A stretch of 25,326 bases of DNA, taken from the NCBI GenBank assembly GCA_016929305.1, contig JAFGJC010000419.1, forward strand, positions 1 to 25,326, written 5' to 3'. The notes under the pieces are model-generated. The model ran no database searches. It saw only the letters and a list, made by a program, of their open reading frames with translations, and was not told the DNA's origin. This DNA is from a candidate division CSSED10-310 bacterium. Its GTDB lineage: Bacteria; CSSED10-310; JAFGJC01. This document shows, piece by piece, positions 7,701 to 16,000 of the stretch. Numbering within the stretch: the first letter of the stretch is position 1; each line of letters starts with the position of its first letter. A program made the translations under genes and the position numbers.

Positions 7701-9338
7701 TTGACCTCCATAGGCAAGAATGCAGTCAGAAAATGAACTGCCGGAGCTGTTTCCTGTAATGTAAATTCTTTGCCAATCTGCAGGTGACGGCATCACTGCG
7801 TTGCCGTCGCTGTAAGTATCTCCGCCGTACGTATCATCATGGATGGACGTGATGACAACAGGTTCCGATGCGGTGCCGCTTACTGTCAGTGTACCGTCGA
7901 CCGAAATTGATGGGCTTTCCATTTTTATAATAACACCGGCCTCGACAAGCAAGGTCTGGCCTACGGGAACATTAAATCCATTATTGATAAGCACAAGACC
8001 ATTATCGGCATATAATGTGCCATAGACTGATGATCCCGTTAATTTTATCCCGTTGGTACCATTCCCGCTTCCGGTATTGCGCCGGACAACGCCGGAAGCT
8101 TGCATGGCATAACCGGAACATCCTGTAATAACATTATCCGTTACGGTGTTTGAAGGCAGAAAATTATCTAAGCGAATTCCATCATTTCCCATTCCATTGA
8201 TCTGATTTCCGATCACCGTCGTAGCGTCGGAAGAAGCAACATGAAGACCGCGACCGGCACCATATTCCATTATTGAGTTTTGAATATTCGGTGCACCACC
8301 GTACCAATGCAATATCGGATAGCTGCTGGAACCGCCATACGCCAGATAACAATAAGAAAAAGAGCTGGCTGCACTGTTGCCCGTGATATAGATACGTTGC
8401 CAATCACCGGGTAATGGCAATGTAGCAGAACCATCATTATATGTATCACCGCCAAAGTTATCATCATGAGACGACGTAATGATAATGTTTTCCGCTATGG
8501 TTCCATTGGCTAGAAAATCTCCGTTGACAGTTATCGTTCCTGATTCCATTTTAATTATCGATCCCGGTTCGATTGTGAATACTTGTCCGGCAGGAACGGT
8601 AAATCCTGAGCTGATATATGGAAATGTATTATCTGCATGCAAAATTCCATAAATACTTGTGTTTAAAATTTTTATTCCATTTATGCCATTACTCGAACCC
8701 ACATTTCCGCTGATGGTGCCTGCACCTGTTATTGCATATCCGGAACAATTTGTGATGGTGTTATTCGAGACAACCGTTGCAGCATTGAATACTGTCAGAC
8801 ATATGCCGTCTCCATTCATTGCGGAAATTATATTATCCTGAATGGATGCTGATTGATCTGAACTGATCCGTATACCTGCGCCGCCGCCGTTTTGAACTGT
8901 ACAGTGATGAAAATAAGGTGCTGCGCCGTACCATGAAATGCTCGGATGGGAAGAACTTCCTGCATATTCAATACGACAATACTCCATTACGCTTGCTGTA
9001 CTATTAGCGGTGATATAAACCCGCTGCCAATCTCCAGGAGACGGTGTTGCATTGCCGGATGTAAACAGAATCTCATCACCGTTCGTACCAACGGCATTTA
9101 GAATGCCATCCACGGAAAGCGCGTGCCCGGACCCGAATCGAAGTTCCACACCCGGTTCAATGGTCAAAGTAACACCTACCGCAACGGATAAACTTGATGT
9201 TGTGATATAAGGATTGTTGCCGGGAGACCATGTCGTATCCACGTTGATAGCTCCCCCCACGTATGTTTGTGAAGATGCTGCTCCACAGAAAACAGTTACA
9301 CTCAGCATGACACAAATAATAACTTTCCTCGCGTTCAC
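4710..9338 (-). CDS. Giant secreted parallel beta-helix protein with C-terminal dockerin pair
   Basis: A 1542-residue exported protein. I chose the GTG at 9338-9336: AGGAGG lies five to six bases upstream and a signal peptide follows (NARKVIICVMLSVTVFCGAASS). An in-frame ATG at 9392 is possible but has no such site. Residues about 25-1240 hold six tandem modules of about 209 residues. Each has GxxVPxGQxxxxEPGxIxKMES, an acidic DDxxGGDTNNDG loop, then PGDWQRIYITGNS and right-handed beta-helix coils rich in NxIT/DGI. Further coils run to about 1385, followed by a Cna-B/carboxypeptidase-regulatory-like domain (about 1387-1478) and two dockerin loops (GDANDDNYVTSTDFF and GDLNEDHIVNATDFF). The fold is that of pectate lyases, adhesins and surface proteins. 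No catalytic residues were identified, so polysaccharide binding, cleavage and adhesion remain open. It is head to head with an ECF sigma gene. Confidence 0.9.
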   Translation of the reverse strand: MNARKVIICVMLSVTVFCGAASSQTYVGGAINVDTTWSPGNNPYITTSSLSVAVGVTLTIEPGVELRFGSGHALSVDGILNAVGTNGDEILFTSGNATPSPGDWQRVYITANSTASVMEYCRIEYAGSSSHPSISWYGAAPYFHHCTVQNGGGAGIRISSDQSASIQDNIISAMNGDGICLTVFNAATVVSNNTITNCSGYAITGAGTISGNVGSSNGINGIKILNTSIYGILHADNTFPYISSGFTVPAGQVFTIEPGSIIKMESGTITVNGDFLANGTIAENIIITSSHDDNFGGDTYNDGSATLPLPGDWQRIYITGNSAASSFSYCYLAYGGSSSYPILHWYGGAPNIQNSIMEYGAGRGLHVASSDATTVIGNQINGMGNDGIRLDNFLPSNTVTDNVITGCSGYAMQASGVVRRNTGSGNGTNGIKLTGSSVYGTLYADNGLVLINNGFNVPVGQTLLVEAGVIIKMESPSISVDGTLTVSGTASEPVVITSIHDDTYGGDTYSDGNAVMPSPADWQRIYITGNSSGSSFSDCILAYGGQSTYPMIHFYGDHPIIQNCTLQNGYAQGIIIVSSAASTISNNTVENMGSDGIVVSSYNPLTEISDNHVTDCGGYAINGFGIVHRNTGTNNAVNGVKIPAAQIIGTAYADNGLLFVSSGFTVPVGEVFIMEAGTILKMETGAITINGTFQSQGTSVSPVVITSIKDDTLGGDTNNDGDASLPVPGDWQRLYISGNSTGSSFNYTVLAYGGQSSYPMIDWRGDSAVITNCTISNAQDTGIYVSASDPVTITGNDIYSLGEHGIHVTNFYSTNQISGNSITGCSEYAIIGFGEMRSNTGSNNGTDGMKVINTSLFGTMYADNDLVYVADGFSIPVGQALTMEPGSILKMESSAINVDGTFTCEGTAMEPVIITSIHDDRYGGDTNNNANAVLPGPGDWQRIFLSGNSTGSTFVHCIIAYGGASTYPMIRWSAENAVLTDSTLEDGYYRGLYMTGTGYSIVCNNIVTGMGGDGLHVSGFHPDNVISDNIVTDCDGYAIFGFGEVRRNDASGNTIDGIRIPSVGVYGTAYSDNQIPFVSQGFTVPVGKSLRWEPGAVLKMESGAISSDGDLILDGSPIRPVVVTSINDDTIMGDSRNDGDTVPPEPGDWQRLYMSGNSSGSVFHHCVIRYAGSSSYPAVVWNGSNPVIQYAVIEKCQATGVQISSATQSVLESVRVDHCGGNGIDFSTGGTNSSLFNCLVFLNSYNGIECPDISIGNCTIADNGGYGIRATSSPSILNSIIWGNTGGAVDGGTPVINATDIQGGWSGSGSGNINQYPEFDPDLPGEYYLDTALKSISPCIDQGAGLSSDTCFSLTGLCLDSTTTAEDLSPDSGMVDMGYHHSIPVPMGTLSGEVTLQRPGVDPPHDSWEIGMDVTLCDAEGDIVYHTFSDTMGCFTVDVKAGLYDVLVKSDHALAAKHEDVDVIESDITPVITFGTLLEGDANDDNYVTSTDFFILRGSYNKVEGEPGYDDRGDLNEDHIVNATDFFLLRNNYNLGGAVCVD
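5520..9260 (-). repeat. Six tandem ~627-bp coding modules
   Basis: The PGDWQR-coding segment recurs about every 627 bases, near 9023, 8397, 7772, 7146, 6520 and 5893. The middle copies are most alike, while the first lacks the acidic DDxxGGDT insertion and the last merges into extra coils. This indicates internal duplication. Boundaries are approximate. Confidence 0.75.
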
Positions 9339-9341
9339 GGA

Positions 9342-9351
9342 AACCTCCTCT
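9342..9351 (-). promoter_or_regulatory. Shine-Dalgarno site deciding a GTG start
   Basis: The minus strand reads AGAGGAGGTT here, ending three bases before the GTG at 9338. It moves the start of the giant beta-helix protein 18 codons inside the longest frame. Confidence 0.7.
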
Positions 9352-9382
9352 GAAGTATGTAAAAAGCGGTTTATCAGTGAGA

Positions 9383-9411
9383 ACTCTATCAAACCTGCGA
9401 AAATCTGTCAG
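9383..9411 (-). promoter_or_regulatory. Candidate promoter of the giant beta-helix gene
   Basis: Minus strand: CTGACA (9411-9406), 17 bases, TAGAGT (9388-9383), about 45 bases before the GTG. This is a fair sigma70 match. An ECF-type promoter is an alternative because GGAACC occurs further upstream near 9456-9461, but I found no convincing ECF -10 at the right distance. Confidence 0.35.
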
Positions 9412-9412
9412 C

Positions 9413-9441
9413 TTGTATATTGTCGCGACCGGATGTATTTT
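9413..9441 (+). promoter_or_regulatory. Weak candidate promoter of the ECF sigma gene
   Basis: TTGTAT (9413-9418), 17 bases, TATTTT (9436-9441), about 60 bases before the ATG at 9503. Both boxes are moderate matches. It lies back to back with the leftward candidate promoter. Confidence 0.3.
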
Positions 9442-9502
9442 TTTCAAACAGTCTGGGTTCCCTGAACGTTATCCAACCGAATCAACAGCAGAGGATGCAG
9501 AT

Positions 9503-10006
9503 ATGATCGCCGAACTTTATGACACATATTACGATGAACTCAAACAATACGCTTCAGCTCGTTGCATTAATCCAGATGATGCGGAAGATCTGCTCCAGGA
9601 AACCTTTTTGAAGGCCATGACCCATATCGAACTATTAAAAATTTTATCACACTCGCAAAGAAGAGCCTGGCTGTACCGAGTACTTAAAAATATCCATATT
9701 GATCTGATAAGACGGCGCAAATTTGAAATCCCAACGGATGATCTAATTGAAATGCCTGTAAATGCCGATCCTTCAAATGTCATGGACACCGAGCGACTGC
9801 TTTCAAAGATTCCGGTTAGGTTCAGGAATGTAATGGAAATGAAATACATTCTGGGAATGACCAGTAATGAAATCAGCCGGATCCTGTCCATGGAACCATC
9901 TTCCGTGCGATTCCGAATCTATACTGCCCAGCATAGATTACGATCGAAGACGGCATCCACTGCAAAGAAAGATGTATCAACCAACAAGATTTCAAACAAT
10001 CAATGA
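9503..10006 (+). CDS. ECF-family RNA polymerase sigma factor
   Basis: A 167-residue protein starting at the ATG at 9503, with AGAGGA eight bases upstream; the family's region 2 begins right after it. Region 2 (about 1-75) shows YDTYYDELKQYA, then NPDDAEDLLQETFLKA and RAWLYRVLKNIHIDLIRRR, the usual core-binding and -10 recognition helices. Region 4 (about 100-155) has IPVRFRNVMEMKYILGMTSNEIS and SSVRFRIYTAQHRLRS, the -35 recognition helix-turn-helix. The lack of regions 1 and 3 fits the ECF group. It would direct polymerase to a small regulon. No anti-sigma gene with a transmembrane segment or zinc motif is adjacent. Instead, 18 bases downstream lies a repeat protein, probably co-transcribed. 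Targets are unknown; the divergent beta-helix gene is a candidate. Confidence 0.9.
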   Translation: MIAELYDTYYDELKQYASARCINPDDAEDLLQETFLKAMTHIELLKILSHSQRRAWLYRVLKNIHIDLIRRRKFEIPTDDLIEMPVNADPSNVMDTERLLSKIPVRFRNVMEMKYILGMTSNEISRILSMEPSSVRFRIYTAQHRLRSKTASTAKKDVSTNKISNNQ

Positions 10007-10024
10007 GTTACCAAAGGAGGATTT

Positions 10025-11227
10025 ATGAACAAAGTATTATCCAATATCGGGCTCCTGGATCTGAGGAATGCCACGGAGGAAAGCATCAAAGATATCGCTG
10101 TAATCAAGAATGTGGGGGTTGTTATATACAGCGCAGAAACCGCTCACCTTCTTTCCAAACTGAATATCGGGAATATGGGGTCATCCCTGGAAGTATCCAG
10201 TGACTTCAAGATACTCACCGGACAAATGTTCATCACAGGTGATTATCTGGCAACATTATCTGAACCGCTCAACATTCTCGTGACAGGTCAACTCATGATC
10301 CGCCCAGATGTTACACCGGAAGATATCAAAATGAAAATCGGCAAACTTGTCGTTATCGGCCAACTTATGTGCCCCAATAAACTCATGCCGCTTATCCAGT
10401 CAAAACTGGTTGACCATGTAGGTCAGAATATCGTCTATCCGGATAATGGGAAGCTTCTGATAGGAACGACGCATGTGAATACAGGTTTTCTTCAATCCCT
10501 TCCCGTAAAGACAAGTCTCGTATGCATCGGAAAACTGAGTCTGACGGAATCGGTTTCGAATGATCTCTTCACGGAAAACATCGACAGGGTTCATATGACA
10601 GGTAAAATCATCGTTCGGGAAGATTTGCATGGTATTTTGCAAAAGCATCTCGATCCCGAATCGCAGTACAAACTTGAAATCATTCCTCTTGGATACGAGA
10701 TGATCGATAAACCGTTACATCTGGACGCTCTGTCCATTAAACGTTTCAAAAAAGCAAAACTGTACACCAAACATTATCTATATATAGATAAGGATATCGA
10801 TGCAAAAATGTTAACCACACACATCGAAAAACTCCACAGCAAATCCATAATCCTTTGCCACAAAGATCTCTGCGAAACCCTTCTTGAACTCTGCTCCGGT
10901 GACGATGTAAAGGTTCTGCCTTTCGCTGAAAAATTGTTGATTGTGGACGGCGAGGAAGAGTTGACAGCGGAAGATCTGGAATATATCGATGGTAAATTAA
11001 CGATCTTGATCCTTGGAACATTGACCGTAAAAGACACCGTGACTCCCGATCAACTGATGGATAAAATCGATCAGATTGACAATTTGGGTGTTATTGTTTC
11101 AGATGCCGGCCGGCTTGGTGCGATAAAGGCAAAACTTCGAACCAGGAAAGGCCAGATGATGGACAGGAATGCCCCTCAGGAGGAAACACCTCCGGGAATG
11201 CAGAATGTTGGATATCTGAAACTTTAG
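10025..11227 (+). CDS. Repeat protein of unknown function, partner of the ECF sigma factor
   Basis: A 400-residue cytoplasmic-type protein with no signal peptide or membrane segment. AAAGGAGGA stands four bases before the ATG, a strong if close ribosome site. The sequence is built from about five divergent units of roughly 45 residues. Each has a hydrophobic strand plus G(Q/K/T)L, an acidic VTPEDI-type helix start and a second strand, for example LNILVTGQLMIRPDVTPEDI and KLTILILGTLTVKDTVTPDQL. This suggests an alpha/beta or beta solenoid, perhaps LRR-like in shape. The opening GVVIYSAETAHLLSKLNIGN and the TGQ-rich segments recall uncharacterised proteins I associate with ECF sigma genes in some anaerobes, but I cannot name a family. 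It could be a sigma regulator, a scaffold or the main product of the regulon. The C-terminus is Pro/Glu-rich and probably disordered. Confidence 0.8.
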   Translation: MNKVLSNIGLLDLRNATEESIKDIAVIKNVGVVIYSAETAHLLSKLNIGNMGSSLEVSSDFKILTGQMFITGDYLATLSEPLNILVTGQLMIRPDVTPEDIKMKIGKLVVIGQLMCPNKLMPLIQSKLVDHVGQNIVYPDNGKLLIGTTHVNTGFLQSLPVKTSLVCIGKLSLTESVSNDLFTENIDRVHMTGKIIVREDLHGILQKHLDPESQYKLEIIPLGYEMIDKPLHLDALSIKRFKKAKLYTKHYLYIDKDIDAKMLTTHIEKLHSKSIILCHKDLCETLLELCSGDDVKVLPFAEKLLIVDGEEELTAEDLEYIDGKLTILILGTLTVKDTVTPDQLMDKIDQIDNLGVIVSDAGRLGAIKAKLRTRKGQMMDRNAPQEETPPGMQNVGYLKL

Positions 11228-11236
11228 TACTGTTTC

Positions 11237-11274
11237 GCGGAACCGGAACGATGCCGCTAATATTCCGGTTCCGC
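11237..11274 (+). terminator. 12-bp stem hairpin after the sigma-repeat protein unit
   Basis: GCGGAACCGGAA (11237-11248) and TTCCGGTTCCGC (11263-11274) form a perfect 12-bp stem with a 14-base loop, starting nine bases after the stop codon. A T-rich tract (GATTTTTATT, 11291-11300) follows only after about 16 bases, so it is not a textbook intrinsic terminator. An RNA-stabilising hairpin is the alternative. Confidence 0.5.
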
Positions 11275-11440
11275 ACGTCCCGGCTATTAGGATTTTTATT
11301 CTGACTCGAGTTGTTATTTTGATATTCAGATTACCGAAACACAGTAACTTTCCGGAAATTGTGTAAATGCTGAACTTGCTGCACTCCGGTCATTTTTTTG
11401 GTTTCTATCGATGGTTCCGGCGACAAATCAATCGCATTAT

Positions 11441-11692
11441 TCAGGAAGGTATTGGTTTTACGGCTTTCAGATCGGATTTTGCCTGACTGATATCCAATAT
11501 TTCGAAGTGAGTATTATTGATTTTGTTATAATGCTCGATAAAAAGCATCGCATATCGCATGCCGGTTGATGGGGCAATGGCTGCAGCCAGAAGGAAAACA
11601 GAGAGGAACGGGAAAAAAACAGTGACTTCCTCAAAAATGCAGATTCCCAGAAATATCCAGAATATTCGGGATCGAACAAGTTTTTTTAACAT
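11441..11692 (-). CDS. Small membrane protein downstream of ssnA
   Basis: An 83-residue protein with AGGAAGG at 11707-11701, eight bases before the ATG, and only 35 bases after the ssnA stop, so it is probably the last gene of that operon. Residues about 9-40 (IFWIFLGICIFEEVTVFFPFL then VFLLAAAIAP) contain one long or two short hydrophobic membrane segments. The remainder is a soluble tail (HYNKINNTHFEILDISQAKSD). No family is recognised. The good ribosome site and membrane profile argue that it is real despite its size. Confidence 0.55.
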   Translation of the reverse strand: MLKKLVRSRIFWIFLGICIFEEVTVFFPFLSVFLLAAAIAPSTGMRYAMLFIEHYNKINNTHFEILDISQAKSDLKAVKPIPS

Positions 11693-11727
11693 ATCTGAAT
11701 CCTTCCTGTTTGGTGATCAATGTTATG

Positions 11728-13065
11728 CTATTCCGCGAATCGTTGCCAGACGGCATTGGCACATTCCCGGGAATGGGCGGCAATTTCTCTTTCATTGAGA
11801 GTGGTCAGTATTCGATCTTTCATCAGCCATTTTCCAGCAGCCATTGTGCCTGTTACCGCGCTGGCTTCGAATCCGAAAAGTATGTGCCACGGAAGGTTTC
11901 CCGCTGTCATTTCCGTGATCGGTTGATAATCTACCATGATAATGTCGGCGTAAGCTCCTGCCGAGAGCTCACCCAAGGGGGCTTCTGGCCAGAAAATTCG
12001 CGTCAGGGCGGCATTGTTCGTCACTGCCATGGTAATAACATCGTTTCCGCTGGCGGCTCGTGGATCACCCTGCCAGATTTTATGAAGAAGATATGCCGCT
12101 TTCCATTCTGCAAACATGTTATTACTGAACCCGTCATTTCCCATGGCAACTTTGATGCCTCCCCGCAACATCGTTTCTACTGGGGACACACCGACGGCAT
12201 TATTCATATTGGATCTGGGCTGGTGCGTTACCCACGTGCCGGTATCCCTGATTCGTTCCATCTCCCAGGCATCGATGTGCACGCAATGAGCCAGAATGGT
12301 TTTGGATCCCAGGATTCCGGCATCATGAAGCCGATGAATCACTCGCTTTCCGAATCGTGCGGTACTGTCTTCTTGATCAGCCAGGCCTTCCGCAGCATGA
12401 AGATGGAAACCCGTATTCAATGTTTCGGCAACAGCCCTGCATTTCTCCAATGTTTTATTCGCGAGAGATAGCGAGGCATGCAACCCAAACGATCCAGCCA
12501 GCATGGAGTCCGGTTCAGTTGTCATTTTTTTCAGAAAACGTTCATTTTCATTGATGCCGAATTCCGTTTCTTCAGCACCGTTTCGATCGGACACCTCATA
12601 TGACAAGCAAGCTCGTAGACCGCTTTTCTTTACGGCATCTGCGATAATGTCAAGACTTCCGATCGTGCTTCCCGGACTGGCATGATGATCTATCAGTGTT
12701 GTCGTGCCATGTTTAATGGCATCTACCAAACATGCCAACGTGCTGAATTCGACATCTTTAGCGTGAAGGGATCTGTCGAGTTTCCACCAGAGTTTTCCAA
12801 GTATTTCCGGAAAGTTTTTGGGTGCGGCGCCGGGAATCGCCAATCCCCTGGCAAATGCACCATAGAAATGTGTATGAGCACATATATTGCCCGGCATTAT
12901 AAGTTGCCCTTCAGCATCGACACTCGAATCGTCCGGATACTTTGATTCTAAAACCGCCGATTCCCCGATACACTCAATTTTATCTCCCGATATTTTTACA
13001 GCGCCATTTGGTATGATCCTGTGATCTTTGCCAAAGGTAACCACAACTCCATTGGTTATCAGCAT
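11728..13065 (-). CDS. ssnA: SsnA-type amidohydrolase/chlorohydrolase
   Basis: A 445-residue metal-dependent amidohydrolase, close to the length of E. coli SsnA. Expected metal and catalytic residues of the cytosine-deaminase-like branch are present: H64xH66 in PGNICAHTHFYGAF, H221/H223 in HLHAAEG, H260-H263 in AHCVH and D311 in GNDGFSNN. The family is annotated from its linkage to ygfK and selenium-dependent molybdenum hydroxylases. More recent work on anaerobic purine breakdown by gut bacteria places ssnA and ygfK among conserved catabolic genes. The likely activity is deamination or hydrolysis of a purine-derived or related N-heterocycle; the substrate is not proven. Its ATG overlaps the end of ygfK by seven bases, indicating translational coupling. 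The direct neighbourhood supports the symbol. Confidence 0.88.
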   Translation of the reverse strand: MLITNGVVVTFGKDHRIIPNGAVKISGDKIECIGESAVLESKYPDDSSVDAEGQLIMPGNICAHTHFYGAFARGLAIPGAAPKNFPEILGKLWWKLDRSLHAKDVEFSTLACLVDAIKHGTTTLIDHHASPGSTIGSLDIIADAVKKSGLRACLSYEVSDRNGAEETEFGINENERFLKKMTTEPDSMLAGSFGLHASLSLANKTLEKCRAVAETLNTGFHLHAAEGLADQEDSTARFGKRVIHRLHDAGILGSKTILAHCVHIDAWEMERIRDTGTWVTHQPRSNMNNAVGVSPVETMLRGGIKVAMGNDGFSNNMFAEWKAAYLLHKIWQGDPRAASGNDVITMAVTNNAALTRIFWPEAPLGELSAGAYADIIMVDYQPITEMTAGNLPWHILFGFEASAVTGTMAAGKWLMKDRILTTLNEREIAAHSRECANAVWQRFAE

Positions 13066-16000
13066 ATCCGCCTCCTTTGTTCACCCGCCTGTAACTCCAA
13101 CAAAAAAGACAGGCTGTCTTTGATCCCTTCATATATAATGATCATCTCTGCCGCCCGACGCAAATCAACAGGTGTCTCAAAAGGTTTTTTCAACTGGTGA
13201 TTTTCAACGGTAAGATTTCTCGTCAGCAGCACTCGAAGTGCCTCGGTTTCAAAAACATACCCTTTAGGATGTTCCGTAATCGAATATTCCTGACCGTTTT
13301 CGCGCCTGACTAAACCTGCATTTTTCACATGAAATGCATTATTCTGTTCGTTTTCATATTCGCTTTTGTCAAGAAAGAGCCGCGGTTTATCAAGATATGG
13401 TTTTCCTTGATGCACGCAAAACGTCGCACAGTTACCGCAGGCATTACAGAAATCTTCGATATGGATCACCTGACGATTTTGTTCCACGTGGAACAGATGG
13501 TATTTCGAAATGTTAATCATTCCTTCCGCATAAACAAATACCGGCAATTCCGTGGATATCGCCCGCGTCAGATAATATTCATTCGCCCTGTTGGGACAAA
13601 CATCGACACATTTATCGCAAAACACATCGCATTGAAGGCATCGTTTTGATTCCGATACAGCATAATCTTTTGAAAGCGTCTGTTCGACAAGTTGGAATCC
13701 ATTCCGTTCATATGGCGGAAGGAGTTCCTGGTGGTTGGCATCAACTTTCATGATTCGCCGCCGTTTGATATCCCAGATCTCTGCCTCACTGAACCGGTTT
13801 AAGTGATTTTCGGTTAACAAGAATGGAACATTCAGATCTCGGCAGATGGATTCCGCTGCCCGGCGGCCGTCTGCACACGCTTCAATGATAATCGCCGGAC
13901 CGCGAACGGCATCACCTCCAGCATATACTCCCGGTTTACTGGTCGATCCCGTTGTCTGATCCACCTGTATGGCACCTTTAGAAGTCAAGACAAAACCGGT
14001 CATCGAAAGCAATGTCATGTCGGGTTGCTGACCGACAGCAAATATTACGGTGTCCGTATCAATAGTAAACTCCGATCCTTCCACCGGTTCCGGTCTGCAT
14101 CTGCCGTCCTCGCCGGGAGCTCCGAGGCGGTTTCGGATACATCTAATACCTGTCACACAATTGTTTTTGGAGATAATTTCGAGCGGGGAAACCAGCTCAT
14201 CAAGAATATTGCCTTCTTCACGTAAGGCTTCTATTTCATCTTTCTCGGCCGGCATCTCATGAATGCTCCGCCGATAAATCACCCGGACACTGGATTCTGT
14301 GAGACGGGATGCCGTCCGGGCCACATCCATAGCCGTGTTGCCACCGCCAACGACGACCACACGAGATCCTAGTTTTACAGGTTTATTGGCAGCGACACTT
14401 TCGAGCACTTCCAGTGCATGGAGAACACCATATGCAGCGTTGCCGTCAATATCTGTTTCGGCATCCAGTGGATAGCCGCACGCCACATACACCGCATCAT
14501 AATCTCGGTTTAAAAGAGTATCCGGAGATTCTGTTATCGGTTGTGAACAGAGAATAGTGACGCCAAGATGCCGAATTCGATCGATATCCGATTGAACCCG
14601 ATCTTTGGGAAGGCGGAAATCAGGCGCAAGCGCCAACATTCCTCCCGGACGGTCCTTGGCTTCAAAGACAGTTACCTTGAAACCATTCAACGCCAGGAAA
14701 TATGAAGCGGCAAGACCCGACGGACCGCTTCCGATAATCGCAATTTTTCTACCGTTTGGTGGCGCAACCGATAAATTCGCCCGCCCGTTCTCCGCAGCAA
14801 AACGTTTCAACGAACGGATCTGAACAGGCTCATCATAGTTATTTCTGGTGCACCGGGTCTGGCACAAATGGGTGCAGACATATCCGGTAACCATTGGCAA
14901 AGGATTTTGCTCCAGGACAATCGATAATGCTTTGTCGGCATCACCGTGTTCCAGACACCATGCGTACCCCGGAACATTTTGTTTAACGGCACATTTTTCG
15001 ACACAGGGAGCTGTTATACAATCAAAAAGCGTAAGCGTCGACTCGACTTTCGGAAGACCGAAAGGATGATAAGATTTTTTATATCGATGTTCCTGGAGGG
15101 CTTTACTGGCAGCTTTCTGAGCGCTTTCGACCTTATCAGCCATCAAATCCGGGAGCGATTCCTTTCTCAGAGTTTCCATGCCCCCTTTGATCGAATCAAT
15201 GTAGTTTTTGAATTTCGCATATCCCCCGGGCTTCAATACATCTGTGGCGACACTTACGGGATATGCGCCAGAAGATAATATCTCCAGGATATTATAAGAA
15301 TCCGCGCCGGCGGAAAAAGAGATGTTAAGACGGCCGTTAAACTCCGATTGTAGTTTCGCAAGCAGATTTATCGTCAAAGGATACAGCGCTCGACCGGACA
15401 TATACATTTCATTTCCAGGCAGATATCCCTTTACATTTTTCATTGCCAGAGTATTGCTGAGTTTTACTCCAAACCGAACACCGCAACTCTCGGCAGTTTT
15501 TTGAAGCGCTTCGATCATTTCCAAAGCTCTGTCATACGATAGATCATTCTCAAATACGGAATCGGGTATAACAATATCCGTAAAACCGAGCGAATGATGA
15601 AGAATATCCATAACCATGGATTTACCCAGCAATGTTGGGTTGAGTTTTACGGTGGTATGCAGATGACGTTCCATCATAAGGAAACGGGCGATGTTCTCGA
15701 TTTCTTCCGGCGGACAACCGTGCATTGTCGAAAGCGTAACATTATTTGAGATTTCTGAAGGTATCTGAATATCAGCAAAATCGGGAAATCGTTTTTTCAA
15801 GATGTGCTTGCAAGCATCGATCTCCTCAGACGCATCCGCCATTGTTTCCATGAACCTGATCATCGGTTCACTGGAAATTCCTTCCAGGTTATAACCGACG
15901 CTGATATTGAACACCGTACCGAACGGCATACTCGTGCCGAACTCCAATATTTCCCTTAAAACATGAATCAAAACCCATGCTTTAACATACTCCCCTGTAG

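Noticed and set aside
11339..11364. Imperfect hairpin ACACAGT...ATTGTGT as a terminator for the ygfK operon
   Set aside because: Only a 7-bp stem including a G-T pair, with no T-run on the minus strand and about 75 bases beyond the last stop.
11710..12471. A 253-codon plus-strand frame opposite ssnA
   Set aside because: No recognisable protein features, no ribosome site, and it lies fully antisense to a well-matched amidohydrolase.
14085..14125. A PEPVEG / PSTGSG-coding stretch resembling a widespread dispersed palindromic repeat that inserts in genes
   Set aside because: The DNA matches that repeat only partly, and GltD-like proteins naturally carry RPVPVEGSEF at this position, so it is native ygfK sequence.
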